This document shows, piece by piece, positions 5,996-15,902 of a stretch of DNA of 49,918 nt (the stretch's first letter is position 1; every line of letters starts with the position of its first letter). The position numbers and the translations under genes were made by a program. The stretch is from an uncultured Acetatifactor sp. (lineage in GTDB: Bacteria > Bacillota > Clostridia > Lachnospirales > Lachnospiraceae): positions 1 through 49,918 of the forward strand of contig CAJUIA010000031.1 in assembly GCA_910586485.1 (NCBI GenBank), written 5' to 3'. The notes under the pieces were generated by a model. It did no database searches. It worked only from the letters and a program-made list of their open reading frames with translations, and was not told the DNA's origin.

Positions 5996-8900
5996 TTATG
6001 TCCCCAAATCAACCACGATCCGGCTGCCGCTTTGGGTCTTGCTGACTCTGATCTGCTGCATAATGTTTTCCTTCAGCTCTTCCCGGTGGCTGATAATACC
6101 AACCAGCTTACCCGTTCCGGAGAGGCCCAGCAGGATGTCCATGGCATTTTCCATAGATTTTCTGTCAAGGGTGCCAAAGCCCTCATCCACAAACAGCGCC
6201 TCCATGGAAACGCCGCCCATTTGAGACGAAACCGTATCGGACAGGCCCAGTGCAAGACTCAAAGAAGCCTTAAAACTTTCGCCGCCGGAAAGATTTCCCA
6301 CCGGTCTTCTGTGCCCTGTGAAATTGTCCAGCACCTCCAGATCCAGATAGGTATTGCTTTGCTTCCCGGATGAACTTTTCCGGTAAAGCTCATACTGCCC
6401 GTCGCTCATGGGTGCCAGTCTGCGGTTGGCCGCCTGTATAATCCGTTCAAAGCCTGTTGCCTGAATATATTGCTCCAGCGTAATTTTTGCCTTGCCGGTA
6501 GTTCCCCTTACAAGCTCGTAAAGCCTCTTGGCGGTGTTTGCTTCCCTGCGGCAGCTTTCCAGCTTCTCCTGTAAACCAATAATACTCTGCTGCTTCTTTT
6601 TGTTTTCGGAAAGCCTGGAAGACACGGCATTTTTTTCCTCGCGCAGAGTATTCACACAGCTCTTCTGCGCATCCAGTTCCGCGCGGAGAAGCTCAAGGTC
6701 AACCATTGTTTTCCCTTCGGCATCGGCTTTCGCCTGCTGCAGCTGAATGTGGTTGGTTTTTACTGCCGTGTCATACTCCGACAGCGCCTTTTCTTCTGCG
6801 GCAAGCTCGCTTTCGGAGACAACATGAGCCAGAAATTTCTCTTCTGACGCAAAGCCCTTGTCTTTTAGCTTTTCCTGAAATTCCTCGGAAAATACCGCTT
6901 CCATTTTTTCGCCTTTTGCCAGCGTCTCCTGCAGCGTCTTGATTGCAGACAGATGTCCGGTCAGTGCCTTTTCCGCTTCCTCTTTTCTCCCGCGGGCCCC
7001 TTCGATAGACCCGGTGATCGTTCGCACGTCCTGCTCTGCTTTTTCACGCGCTTTCTGTGCCTGCTCCAGGCTCTCAAAGATAAGGCTTTTCAGAGACTCC
7101 AAAGTAGCTTGCTTTTCTACAAGGCTGTTTTCTACAGCATGTTTTTCTTCGATAAACTGATCTTTATCCTCGTTCAGCTTTTCCGTTTCTTTCCCGACGG
7201 CCGCTTCATATTCTTTTCTGGCCCTCTCCAGCTTACTGCAGTCCTTCGTCAGTTCTTCAAGCCTATCTTTATTTTCCCTGACAATTTCTTCGGTGGCTGC
7301 CTGCTTTTCCAAAAGCATCTCCCGAAGCCCGGCCAACGTTTCTTTCTCCGCCCAAGCCCCGCCGGAATCCTTGCAGATACATTTGCCGATATTCTTTCTT
7401 AACTGCTCTTCCAGCGCCTCCACCGTCGCTTTTACGCTCTCCGCCGCCTTAAGAGCCTCATCCTTTTTATCCTGTGCCGCGTTCTCCTGTTCTGCATATT
7501 TTCTGCACTGCTCTTCGGTAATGGATTCCGCCGGATAGGGGGCCGGGACCGGATGATGCAGGGAGCCGCAGACAGGACAGGGCTTCCCATCTTCCAGATC
7601 CTCTGCCAGAATTCCCGCCCGGCAGCTTTCCAGCCTTGCCTCGGCCTGCTGCCTCTTTTCCCGCGCTCTGTCATAGGCTTCTTTTGCTTTTTTATATGCT
7701 TCCTGCTTTTTCCCCAGGTCCTTCTTTTTTTTCTCCAGGTCCGGAAGATCGGTGTAAATGAGATGATCCATTTCCTCTTTTAGACTCGCCGCCTGCTCTC
7801 CTGACGCTTTTGCTTTCGCCAGCTCCGCAGGGCAGCCCTGCAGCTTCGTTATTTCCCCGTTAAGGACGGCAATTTTTTCTTTCAAAGCCTGTTCTGCTTC
7901 CTCAAGCCTGGTCCCCCGCTGCTCCAGAGAAGCAGCCTTTTTCCGCAATAACGCTGTTTCTGCTTGGTATTGATCCCTCAAAGAATATTTTTCCAGATCG
8001 CCGTCAATCTGGGCAATCAGCCGCTTTCCTTCCTCTCTGCGGGGTTCCTCCGCCAGCGCCGCTTCAAACGCCAGCGCAGCATTTTTATTATCCTCTGCCG
8101 CCTGATCACGCTCTGCTTCCCTGCTCCGGATTTTCTCTCTTGTATCCGCAATATGCTCCTTTTGAGATTTCCATCTTTCATAAACCGGATTTACGGAATA
8201 GGCGGCGTCCTTTTTCCGCTGCAGGGAAGCCGCCCGCTCGTCCATCTCTTCCTTTTTGGCAGCCAGCCGGTCCCTCTCCTTTGTCAATTCCTCAAATCGG
8301 CTGACAAGCTTATTATTTGCGTCACCGATGTTGAAGGCTTTATTTTTTTCTTCCAGAATTTTCTCTTCCGCCTGCAGACGCTCGCCTTGTATTCTCTGCT
8401 GCTCTTCATCCTCTTCAATAATTACGGATATAAGCTTTAAAATCTCATCCAGATTCCAGGCACTGCCGCTTTCGCCTGCATGCTCCTTCATCTGTGCAAG
8501 CTCGCCGCAATGTTCACTTTCCTGCCCGGCCGTTACGTCCTGAAAATATTGGACAATACTTTTTTCGGTGTCCTTTAAGCCGCCGATCCCTGCATCCATT
8601 CGGTCCTTCAGCAGATACTCAATCTTTTTATAGCTTTCTGTCATAAAAATAGTGCGCAGGATTTCCGTCCGTTTTTCGGTCTTCGCATTCAGCAATTCCC
8701 AAAATTCGCCCTGTGCAATCATTGCAATCTGCTTAAACTGCTTATCATCAATGTGTAAAAGCTCTTTTACGGCAGTATTTACCGCCTTGACTCCCTCTAT
8801 GGGCACATCTGGCCCGCACCAAAATACGGCTGTTTCCGGCTCCTGTTTGGTGCCTTTACCGCGCTTTAACGGACGGTCATACTGAGGCTGGCGGTAGATA

Positions 8901-9175
8901 CGGTATTCCTTCCCCTGATGAGAAAAGGTAAACTCCACAAAGCTCTTTACATCAGCCGCGGCATATTCGCTTCGCAAGCTTTTGGGATCGCGGTAGCTTC
9001 CGCTGGTAGTTCCGTAAAGTGCAAAACAAATTGCATCAAAAATAGTAGTCTTGCCCGCACCGGTATCACCGGAAACCAGAAAAAGCCCTTTTTCTTCAAA
9101 CTGTTCAAAATTGATTTCCGGCGTTTGATCGGCATAAGAGCCAAATGCACTGATGATAAGTTTAATCGGCTTCAT
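5996..9175 (-). CDS. sbcC: SbcC exonuclease subunit (Rad50-like ATPase)
   Basis: A 1059-residue SMC-like ATPase, typical SbcC length. It shows Walker A GDTGAGKTT (36-44), long coiled-coil arms rich in Glu/Lys/Gln, a central zinc hook CPVCGS (about 533-538), a second coiled coil, the ABC signature NLSGGESF (about 958) and Walker B ALFVDEGFGTLD (about 995). With SbcD it forms the bacterial Mre11-Rad50 nuclease that opens DNA hairpins and removes protein-blocked ends. Its start overlaps the end of sbcD by 14 bases, as expected for co-translated complex partners. It is the last gene of the leftward array. Confidence 0.97.
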   Translation of the reverse strand: MKPIKLIISAFGSYADQTPEINFEQFEEKGLFLVSGDTGAGKTTIFDAICFALYGTTSGSYRDPKSLRSEYAAADVKSFVEFTFSHQGKEYRIYRQPQYDRPLKRGKGTKQEPETAVFWCGPDVPIEGVKAVNTAVKELLHIDDKQFKQIAMIAQGEFWELLNAKTEKRTEILRTIFMTESYKKIEYLLKDRMDAGIGGLKDTEKSIVQYFQDVTAGQESEHCGELAQMKEHAGESGSAWNLDEILKLISVIIEEDEEQQRIQGERLQAEEKILEEKNKAFNIGDANNKLVSRFEELTKERDRLAAKKEEMDERAASLQRKKDAAYSVNPVYERWKSQKEHIADTREKIRSREAERDQAAEDNKNAALAFEAALAEEPRREEGKRLIAQIDGDLEKYSLRDQYQAETALLRKKAASLEQRGTRLEEAEQALKEKIAVLNGEITKLQGCPAELAKAKASGEQAASLKEEMDHLIYTDLPDLEKKKKDLGKKQEAYKKAKEAYDRAREKRQQAEARLESCRAGILAEDLEDGKPCPVCGSLHHPVPAPYPAESITEEQCRKYAEQENAAQDKKDEALKAAESVKATVEALEEQLRKNIGKCICKDSGGAWAEKETLAGLREMLLEKQAATEEIVRENKDRLEELTKDCSKLERARKEYEAAVGKETEKLNEDKDQFIEEKHAVENSLVEKQATLESLKSLIFESLEQAQKAREKAEQDVRTITGSIEGARGRKEEAEKALTGHLSAIKTLQETLAKGEKMEAVFSEEFQEKLKDKGFASEEKFLAHVVSESELAAEEKALSEYDTAVKTNHIQLQQAKADAEGKTMVDLELLRAELDAQKSCVNTLREEKNAVSSRLSENKKKQQSIIGLQEKLESCRREANTAKRLYELVRGTTGKAKITLEQYIQATGFERIIQAANRRLAPMSDGQYELYRKSSSGKQSNTYLDLEVLDNFTGHRRPVGNLSGGESFKASLSLALGLSDTVSSQMGGVSMEALFVDEGFGTLDRKSMENAMDILLGLSGTGKLVGIISHREELKENIMQQIRVSKTQSGSRIVVDLGT

Positions 9176-10319
9176 TCACGATCCCTGCCTCTCTTGCCGT
9201 TTCCAGCATAAGCTTTCGCTCCTCCTCATTCATCTCGCAGCCGTAAATCAACTTATAAAAATCAGAAACAATCTCGTGAAAGGATTTGTTTTCCACCACC
9301 TCGGATATATCCGGCTGCGCAAGCTCTCTTGTATGAGCGTTGTCATATTCGATTCCCACCGTATTGGGGTAATACTGTCGGAATATCCCCATTACGTTTT
9401 CCTGTATATCTTCATCTGTTAATGTAGCAAATATAAAATCCTCCGGTGCGGAAATGTTTTCCCTGGCCAGCAGCTGTTCCATCCGGCCCCTGATCCGGCG
9501 CAGATCGCGCAGGGGCCGCAGCGGAATCTGCCTGATCTTTACATTTCCCTTTTTACCTGTCTCCACAATCGTAACGCTCTTTTCATCCCCGGCCTCACTG
9601 CGGGAATATTTTAAGGGTGAACCAGCGTAGCGGATCTCATCCCGCCCTACTGACTGTGGGGAATGAATATGCCCCAGCGCCACGTAATCAAAAGCCTCAA
9701 AGCAGTCCCAGCCGATTTTCTCCACCAAACCCACCTTCTGAGTGGAAGCGGACTCGGAGCCTCCCAGTTTAGGCTCTGCCGTCTTCCCTGCCACAAATTG
9801 ATGAGCTACCAGAATGTTCCGTTCCTTGGGATCAATATGATTCCTTTTTATAACCACCCTCACCGCATCGTCATAGGTGGATATTTCTTCATCCGGGAAA
9901 AAATGCCTGACCTGAGATGCCTTGATAAAGGGCATAAGATAAATATTTACCCTGCCTTCCTCATCTTCAACCGTCCTCTTGAATAACCTTCCTTCATACT
10001 TTGCCGAAATAAAAATACTGTTTGTCTGAAAAAGACTGCTCCCGAAATTCATCCTTTCATCGGAATCGTGATTTCCGCTGATAATGAATGTCTCCAATCC
10101 TTTTTCCGCCAGCCGGCTTAAAAAGTAATCAAACAGCTTTACCGCCGATTCTCCGGGAATGGATTTATCGTAAACATCACCGGCAATCAGGATAGCGTCC
10201 GCCTTCTCCTGCCCGGCAATATGAATCATCTGATCCAGAATAAACTTCTGGTCCTCGATTAAGTCAAATCCGCCGATGGATCTGCCAATATGTAGATCTC
10301 CGATATGTAAAAACCTCAT
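9162..10319 (-). CDS. sbcD: SbcD exonuclease subunit (Mre11-like)
   Basis: A 385-residue metallophosphoesterase with the five phosphoesterase motifs: GDLHIGR at the N-terminus, IAGDVYD, SGNHDSDER, a His-containing region near VAHQF, and ALGHIHSPQ. The C-terminal third is the capping domain and SbcC-binding region. It supplies the Mn-dependent nuclease of SbcCD. The ATG lies only two bases after the stop of the GH13 gene, with AGGG eight bases upstream, so it is probably translated from the maltodextrin operon mRNA as well as from any internal promoter. Confidence 0.97.
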   Translation of the reverse strand: MRFLHIGDLHIGRSIGGFDLIEDQKFILDQMIHIAGQEKADAILIAGDVYDKSIPGESAVKLFDYFLSRLAEKGLETFIISGNHDSDERMNFGSSLFQTNSIFISAKYEGRLFKRTVEDEEGRVNIYLMPFIKASQVRHFFPDEEISTYDDAVRVVIKRNHIDPKERNILVAHQFVAGKTAEPKLGGSESASTQKVGLVEKIGWDCFEAFDYVALGHIHSPQSVGRDEIRYAGSPLKYSRSEAGDEKSVTIVETGKKGNVKIRQIPLRPLRDLRRIRGRMEQLLARENISAPEDFIFATLTDEDIQENVMGIFRQYYPNTVGIEYDNAHTRELAQPDISEVVENKSFHEIVSDFYKLIYGCEMNEEERKLMLETAREAGIVNEAD

Positions 10320-10321
10320 CT

Positions 10322-12040
10322 CTATATCCCTTCCAGTACACAGCAGGAAAGCGGAGGCACCATGCCTTCAAAACCTGCCTCAGACAGCAGCTCCCTCCTG
10401 CCTGCATACTGCTGTGCCTCTGCTGCGCATTCTCCCACATTTAACAGCACCATCACCTGCTCCCGGCCATTATCGCAGAAACGCCAGCACAACAAAGCTT
10501 CCTTCTGCAGGTTCCATATCCACTCCGTCTCTCCGCCGCCGATCACAGGATACCTTTTTCGAATGGCAATCAGCCTGCGGTAAAATGCAAACAGTGCTTC
10601 ATCCTGCCGCTCCCTGTCCCAATACATCCCTCGACGGCAGGCAGACCCCTTTTTCCCTGGCATTCCTACCTCGTCCCCGTAATAAATCATCGGCATTCCC
10701 GGCAGAAGCATCTGCAGGGACGCAGCCAGCTTCAGAATTCGCTTATCATTTCCCGCCTGGTCCAGAAAGCGCGCGGTGTCATGGCTGTCAATGAGATTCC
10801 AAAGATATGGTACGGTCTCCTTTTTCAGCCGTCCCCGTACAAAATCAAGCCTTCCCGCAAAGCCCTCAGGCGTCAGCCGCTTTTCCAAAAGAAGCCCCTT
10901 CACTGCGTCGGTAAAATGGTAATTCATAACCCCGTCCCACTGGTCACCCTCTAAGTAACTGCCGTTAAAATGCCAGATTTCCCCGATGATCAGTATCTGC
11001 GGATTAATTTCCCGCAGCCTTCTGCGAAATTCCCGCCAGAAATCCCGTCCAATCTCATCCGCCACGTCCAGCCGCCAGCCGTCCACCTGACAATTCCTCG
11101 TCCAATATGCCGCCACGTCACAGACATACTGCCGCACCTCAGGGTTCCTGCAATTCAGCTTAGGCATTCCGCCGAAATAACTGAAGGAGCGATACGTAGG
11201 CAGAAGTTCCCCTCTGGCTGGAAATTCATCCACATAATACCAGTCCCGATACCGGGAATTTTCCTGATTTTCCAGCAGATCCCTAAAGGCAAAAAAATCC
11301 CTGGAGGTATGATTGAACACTGCATCCAGCACCACATACATCCCTGCCTCATGAGCCTTCCCCGTCAGCTCCCGCAAATCCTCTTCCGTCCCAAAATCCG
11401 GATCAATCTGCAGGTAATCTACCGTATCATACTTGTGGGTAGTATTGGCCTTAAAAATGGGCGTAAGATAAAGCACTTCCGCACCCAGCCCTTTCAAATA
11501 GGGAATCTTTTGTGCGATTCCCCGCAGACTGCCGTGCAGACTGTCCTTATGTGTGAGTTCCTGCTTATACCATTCCTCCGCAGGCACTTCTTTATCCGAA
11601 GCAAAGCGGTCTACAAAGATCTGATATACTACCCTGCCTTTCGCCCATTCCGGGGCCTCGTACCGCTCTTCCTCCCGGCTGAGCTGAGGGCAGTCAAACA
11701 TCTCTTCAATGATCTCCGGCTCCCTGTCATAAAAGAAATAGTTACCGTAATAAGCAGATGTGCCTTCCTGATCCTTCAATTCGAAAAAGTATCGGATGCA
11801 AAGCATATTGATATGAAGCTCGGCTTCAAAATAATCATGCACCCCGTCGCATGCCACCCGGTCCATGGATACCTGCCCTCTGGTATCAAGTTTATCCAGG
11901 GGAATATATTTGTCCCTGTAATGCAGCACGACAGAGGACACATCCCCTGCCTTCGCCATCAGCTTTACAGTGAATGTGTCCCTGCCTGTGGAATAAAAAT
12001 AATAATTATTCGGATCATGTAAAATCGCCGCTTTTTCCAT
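10322..12040 (-). CDS. GH13 neopullulanase/cyclomaltodextrinase-type alpha-glycosidase
   Basis: A 572-residue cytoplasmic enzyme. Residues 1-120 resemble the CBM34 N-terminal domain of GH13_20 enzymes (FTVKLMAKAGDVSSVVLHYR); the barrel follows with VVYQIFVDRFA, VLDAVFNHTS, the nucleophile in DGWRLDVADE, the acid/base in IIGEIWHFNG and the third carboxylate in LIDSHDTARF. It cleaves alpha-1,4 (and some alpha-1,6) links in imported maltodextrins. No signal peptide is present. I choose the ATG at 12040 (AAAGAGAG upstream) rather than a longer frame that runs into malG. It sits 14 bases behind the permease genes, so import and hydrolysis are co-expressed. Confidence 0.93.
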   Translation of the reverse strand: MEKAAILHDPNNYYFYSTGRDTFTVKLMAKAGDVSSVVLHYRDKYIPLDKLDTRGQVSMDRVACDGVHDYFEAELHINMLCIRYFFELKDQEGTSAYYGNYFFYDREPEIIEEMFDCPQLSREEERYEAPEWAKGRVVYQIFVDRFASDKEVPAEEWYKQELTHKDSLHGSLRGIAQKIPYLKGLGAEVLYLTPIFKANTTHKYDTVDYLQIDPDFGTEEDLRELTGKAHEAGMYVVLDAVFNHTSRDFFAFRDLLENQENSRYRDWYYVDEFPARGELLPTYRSFSYFGGMPKLNCRNPEVRQYVCDVAAYWTRNCQVDGWRLDVADEIGRDFWREFRRRLREINPQILIIGEIWHFNGSYLEGDQWDGVMNYHFTDAVKGLLLEKRLTPEGFAGRLDFVRGRLKKETVPYLWNLIDSHDTARFLDQAGNDKRILKLAASLQMLLPGMPMIYYGDEVGMPGKKGSACRRGMYWDRERQDEALFAFYRRLIAIRKRYPVIGGGETEWIWNLQKEALLCWRFCDNGREQVMVLLNVGECAAEAQQYAGRRELLSEAGFEGMVPPLSCCVLEGI

Positions 12041-12054
12041 AAAATCTCTCTTTC

Positions 12055-12918
12055 TCAGCCTTTTACCGCGCCGCTGATCCCTTCCGCATAGTACTTCTGA
12101 GTACACAGGAAAAGCGTTGCAATGGGTATGGAGATCACCACCGCCGCTGCCGCAAAGCTGCAGAACCATTGGTCTATGTATTCTCTTTCCAGCATCTGAT
12201 ACATGCCCACAGCTACGGTAAAATAGTCCTTGTTTGGCCCGCACAGCACCTTTGCCAGCATGAAATCCTTAAAGGGACCGGCAAATGAGGTCAACAGCGT
12301 ATATACAATAATGGGCCTGCTTAAGGGCATGATAATCTTCGTCAGCACATGCCATTTGGTTGCCCCGTCGATCAGCGCCGCTTCGTCCAAAGCAATGGGA
12401 ATGGTATCAAAAAATCCCTTGGCAATGTGGTATCCAACTCCGGCTCCCCCTGCATACACTGCAATCATCGCCACCCGCAGCATGGGGCCGTCCGTCCAGC
12501 CAAGCATCTTCACGATATAGTATACCGCAATCATGGACATAAATCCAGGGAATAAATGAATTACCATCGCCGCATTCATCAGCGCCTTCCTTCCCCTGAA
12601 GCGCAACCTGGATAATGTATACGCCACGGATACCACAAAAAATGTGGAAATCAGACAGCTTACTACCGCTATGATTAACGTATTCAGCATCATCTGCGGA
12701 AAATTAAATACGGAAAAATCCGTAAACAGCTTTTTATAATTATCCAGCGAATAACTGGAAGGGAAAAAAGTTGAGCTGTAAGACCCTTTTGTCCCGCGGA
12801 AGCTGGTAAGCACTACCCACACAATGGGAATAAGCCATACAAAGGAAAGCACTGCCAATGCGCCATGAGACAAAACCACCAAAATTCTTTTTTTAAGAGA
12901 TTTCCTCACCTTATTCAT
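12055..12918 (-). CDS. malG: Maltodextrin ABC transporter permease (MalG-like)
   Basis: A 287-residue inner-membrane permease with six predicted membrane spans and the EAA loop that contacts the ATPase (DEAALIDGATKWHVLTKIIM, about residues 190-210). The C-terminal end (YAEGISGAVKG) is the characteristic MalG tail. Its start overlaps malF by four bases. No ATPase gene is present in the window, so the transporter probably uses a shared MsmK/MalK-type ATPase encoded elsewhere, which is common in Firmicutes. Confidence 0.92.
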   Translation of the reverse strand: MNKVRKSLKKRILVVLSHGALAVLSFVWLIPIVWVVLTSFRGTKGSYSSTFFPSSYSLDNYKKLFTDFSVFNFPQMMLNTLIIAVVSCLISTFFVVSVAYTLSRLRFRGRKALMNAAMVIHLFPGFMSMIAVYYIVKMLGWTDGPMLRVAMIAVYAGGAGVGYHIAKGFFDTIPIALDEAALIDGATKWHVLTKIIMPLSRPIIVYTLLTSFAGPFKDFMLAKVLCGPNKDYFTVAVGMYQMLEREYIDQWFCSFAAAAVVISIPIATLFLCTQKYYAEGISGAVKG

Positions 12919-14318
12919 CGGAAGCCCTCCTCGTTCTTATAAGAGCCGCTGTAACGGAAAGTAATCAGAGACACCACGCCCAGCGTCACAAAGGTCATGA
13001 TACCGATCACCGCGCCCACGTCATAATACTGCTTTTCTATGGTCAGCTTATACAGCCAGGTAATCAGCAGATCCGTCTTTCCCGCAGTAGACTCCACCGG
13101 TCTGGGCAGCCCTCCCGATGTCAGGAAGATCACGTTAAAGTTATTGATGTTACCCGTAAAGGAAGTAATCAGGTACGGTGTGGTTACAAACAGCATATAG
13201 GGCAGGGTAATCTTGCGAAAGGTAGTTACCGGTCCCGCTCCGTCCACTCTGGCGGAATCATAAAGCTCCTGAGGAATATTCTGCAGGATCCCCGTGATCT
13301 GCAGCAATACATAAGGCACACCCACCCAAATATTAATCAGCACCACGCTGACTCTGGCCCAGGCCGCATCCGTAAAAAACGGCAGCGGCGCATCCGTAAG
13401 GCCCCGATTCTGCAGCAGCACATTGACCGCTCCCGTGGGCTGCAGCATCTGCTTGATAATCAGCAGCGTCACAAAATGAGGAACTGCCACCGTCAGCACA
13501 AAGCAAAATCTCCAAAGCTTTTTTGCCCTGATTTCCTTCCAATTAATGAAAAGGGAGAGCAGCATACCCAAGATATAATTTGAAAAGGTTGCCAGCACCG
13601 CCCACGCAATCGTCCATCCCAGCACCGGCCAAAAGGTCTGGCCAAGACTGCCGTTTAAATTTACCAGCTTTTTGAAATTATCCAGTCCAACCCAATCAAA
13701 AAGCACCAGCTTATTATTCGTGACGCTGTAATTGGTAAACGCCATGCACATCATAAAGACCAGCGGAAGCACCGTAAAGACCAGCACACCCATCACAGGC
13801 AGGGAAAGCAGGGTCTTGTGCAGGTTTTGATTCAACAGCTCCCGCAGCTCCTGCCGCATCCCCGGAACAGGTTTCCCGCTTTTATACAAAAGCTCCGCCG
13901 CGTAGGCGCTTTTCACGGAGCTTCTGATCAAAAGCACTGCAAAGAGAAGAACAGCCACTGTGATAACGCCGTATAGCAGGATTGGCAGAGAGCGGTCTCC
14001 GTCCACATATTCGTATAGACTCTTCGCCTCGTTCCAAATCTTCTGCTGTTCCACATCCCCCAGGGTAATCAGCTTCCGCAGATTATAAAAGCCTGCATTT
14101 ATTATATATAGAACAACCAGCACCTCCATCGCCAGATACAAAAAGCCCTTGACAAACTGCTTTCTGATGATGCAGCCCCATCCACAGATCACCGCGGACA
14201 AGGCTACGATTGGCGAACCGTTTTTCAGGGCATGGATTGCACCGGCCTGATTAGACGACTGTTTTCTCTTTGCTTTTTTCATTTTCTCAGCCCTTTTCCT
14301 TAAAATAATCCCGGACAC
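12915..14318 (-). CDS. malF: Maltodextrin ABC transporter permease (MalF-like)
   Basis: A 467-residue permease, long because of an N-terminal extension with extra membrane segments (about residues 30-150), as in MalF of many Firmicutes. The permease core carries the EAA loop DSARVDGAGPVTTFRKITLP (about 355-375). The first 20 residues are strongly basic. It pairs with MalG to form the channel for maltose/maltodextrin. The gene lies 33 bases behind malE. Confidence 0.92.
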   Translation of the reverse strand: MSGIILRKRAEKMKKAKRKQSSNQAGAIHALKNGSPIVALSAVICGWGCIIRKQFVKGFLYLAMEVLVVLYIINAGFYNLRKLITLGDVEQQKIWNEAKSLYEYVDGDRSLPILLYGVITVAVLLFAVLLIRSSVKSAYAAELLYKSGKPVPGMRQELRELLNQNLHKTLLSLPVMGVLVFTVLPLVFMMCMAFTNYSVTNNKLVLFDWVGLDNFKKLVNLNGSLGQTFWPVLGWTIAWAVLATFSNYILGMLLSLFINWKEIRAKKLWRFCFVLTVAVPHFVTLLIIKQMLQPTGAVNVLLQNRGLTDAPLPFFTDAAWARVSVVLINIWVGVPYVLLQITGILQNIPQELYDSARVDGAGPVTTFRKITLPYMLFVTTPYLITSFTGNINNFNVIFLTSGGLPRPVESTAGKTDLLITWLYKLTIEKQYYDVGAVIGIMTFVTLGVVSLITFRYSGSYKNEEGFR

Positions 14319-14351
14319 TTCCTTCCGCAGTACCCGGAGTTTTGGTTAATA

Positions 14352-15689
14352 TTACTCTACACCGGAGGAATTGACAGCCGCATGAAAGGCTTCTGTCTTT
14401 TCCTTTGCATTTTCATGTGTCACCACACCGTCCCGCAGGTCGGTCCCCATGCTCTCCGCCGGGCTCCAAAAGTAGGAAAACTCCGTAAAGCATGCCCTGG
14501 CAATAGCAATCTCGTTTACCGTCTGCGCATCGGCCCTGCAGATTTCATCCCCCGAAACCTCAGCCACTAGCGTATTTTCACAGGGCACATAGCCGCGCAT
14601 CTCATAGTGTGCTTTTTGAGCATCATATCCTGCCAGATACAGAGCCAGATTCATGGCTGCCTCCGGATATGCAGTAGTTGCCTTTACTCCCACGGCCTTG
14701 GCGGAAGTAAAAGGTCTGATCTGGGTATCCACCCCGTTAATCTTTACGGAGGGCAGTACGGTAACTCCGAAGTTATCCCCCAGCACCTCCTGTGTCTGAG
14801 TCGCCTGCCAGGTGCCGCAGATATATGCGTCACAGTTGCCCTCCCTCATCATACCGATGGCATCGGAAGGCTCCGCAACAATAAAATTCTTATTTGCCAC
14901 AAGATCCACAAGGCAGTTGGTAACATCCAGCGCCTTATCGCCGCTTAAATCAATTCCAGCTTCTCTGTTCTTTCCGTCCTGTCCGAAGAAGGTACAGCCG
15001 TTTGCCTGATAAAAAGCCGCCAAATAATAGCCGTTTGCCAGGGGAAAGGCTACCTTTCCCTTTGTAAGCATGACATCCAGAGATTTTACATCCTCCTCCG
15101 AAAATACGCTCTTGTCATAATACATAAAGTATGTATCCGTTGTAAAAGGAACACCGTAAAGACCGCCATCATAGTTAAGGCAGCTTACCAACGCCTTCGG
15201 ATAACCGGCTTCTACCGCTTCCTTATATTTTCCGCCCCACTCAGCCAGGCTGCTGGACTGGCAGAGATTCTCAAGGCCTGTAGACCCGTAAAGAAATACG
15301 TCCGCCGCCGCATCTATATCCTGCGGCACCAGCTTCTTGGCGTCGGATTCGGTACATACACCATATTCAAAGGTAATATCCCATTCGGGATGCAGCTCGT
15401 TAAACTGCTCGCACATGGTATTCAGCCACTGCCCCAGCTCCGGGTTCTGATCCTCGGAGGGACTCCATACCGTCAGCTTCACCTCTTCCGGCGTAACACT
15501 TTCCGAAACACTTTCCTGCGGCGTGTTTTCCTGCGATGCAGTTTCCTCCGAAGCTCCGGAAGCCTCCTGCTGTTTCGTTTCAGACTGCTGTACGGAATCC
15601 TTGCCTGATTCTCCGGAATTATTTCCACAGCCCGTCAAACCCGCTGCCATGCAAACCGCCAGCATCATGGATAACATTTTTCTCTTCAT
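14352..15689 (-). CDS. malE: Maltodextrin-binding lipoprotein (MalE-like)
   Basis: About 445 residues: a lipoprotein signal MKRKMLSMMLAVCMAAGLTGC with lipobox LTGC, a Ser/Glu/Gln-rich linker (about residues 25-65), then a family-1 extracellular solute-binding fold (WSPSEDQNPE, YGVPFTTDTYFMYYDKSVFS, FTSAKAVGVKA). It captures maltodextrins outside the membrane and delivers them to MalF/MalG. Three in-frame starts lie close together (15716, 15698, 15689); I use 15689 because it gives the compact basic start of the signal peptide with AGG nine bases upstream. First gene of the leftward operon. Confidence 0.92.
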   Translation of the reverse strand: MKRKMLSMMLAVCMAAGLTGCGNNSGESGKDSVQQSETKQQEASGASEETASQENTPQESVSESVTPEEVKLTVWSPSEDQNPELGQWLNTMCEQFNELHPEWDITFEYGVCTESDAKKLVPQDIDAAADVFLYGSTGLENLCQSSSLAEWGGKYKEAVEAGYPKALVSCLNYDGGLYGVPFTTDTYFMYYDKSVFSEEDVKSLDVMLTKGKVAFPLANGYYLAAFYQANGCTFFGQDGKNREAGIDLSGDKALDVTNCLVDLVANKNFIVAEPSDAIGMMREGNCDAYICGTWQATQTQEVLGDNFGVTVLPSVKINGVDTQIRPFTSAKAVGVKATTAYPEAAMNLALYLAGYDAQKAHYEMRGYVPCENTLVAEVSGDEICRADAQTVNEIAIARACFTEFSYFWSPAESMGTDLRDGVVTHENAKEKTEAFHAAVNSSGVE

Positions 15690-15806
15690 AACAATCATCC
15701 TGCCTTTCCGTAGCATTAAGCTTTTTCATAATACGTCTTATAATTATGTTTCTGTTTCGTTGTGCACTTACGAAACAAGAGAGGTGTTTCGTATCCTACC
15801 AAGGAA

Positions 15807-15835
15807 ATACTATCATTATTGTTTCGTAATGTCAA
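15807..15835 (-). promoter_or_regulatory. Promoter of the maltodextrin operon
   Basis: Minus-strand TTGACA (15830-15835), 17-base spacer, TAGTAT (15807-15812), about 110 bases before malE. A TACGAAAC site lies inside the spacer. Confidence 0.75.
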
Positions 15836-15873
15836 TATGCTTTTTGGTCGAAATACACATTTTATTTTGTCTA

Positions 15874-15902
15874 TTGCATTTTTGTTTGTGCAATGTTATG
15901 AT
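15874..15902 (+). promoter_or_regulatory. Promoter of the PHP phosphatase gene
   Basis: TTGCAT (15874-15879), 17-base spacer, TATGAT (15897-15902), giving a leader of about 115 bases. It is divergent to the malE promoter and lies between GTTTCGT sites. Confidence 0.6.

Noticed and set aside
12041..12244. N-terminal extension of the GH13 frame
   Set aside because: It overlaps malG and has no start signal; the ATG at 12040 has a binding site and begins the expected CBM34-type domain.
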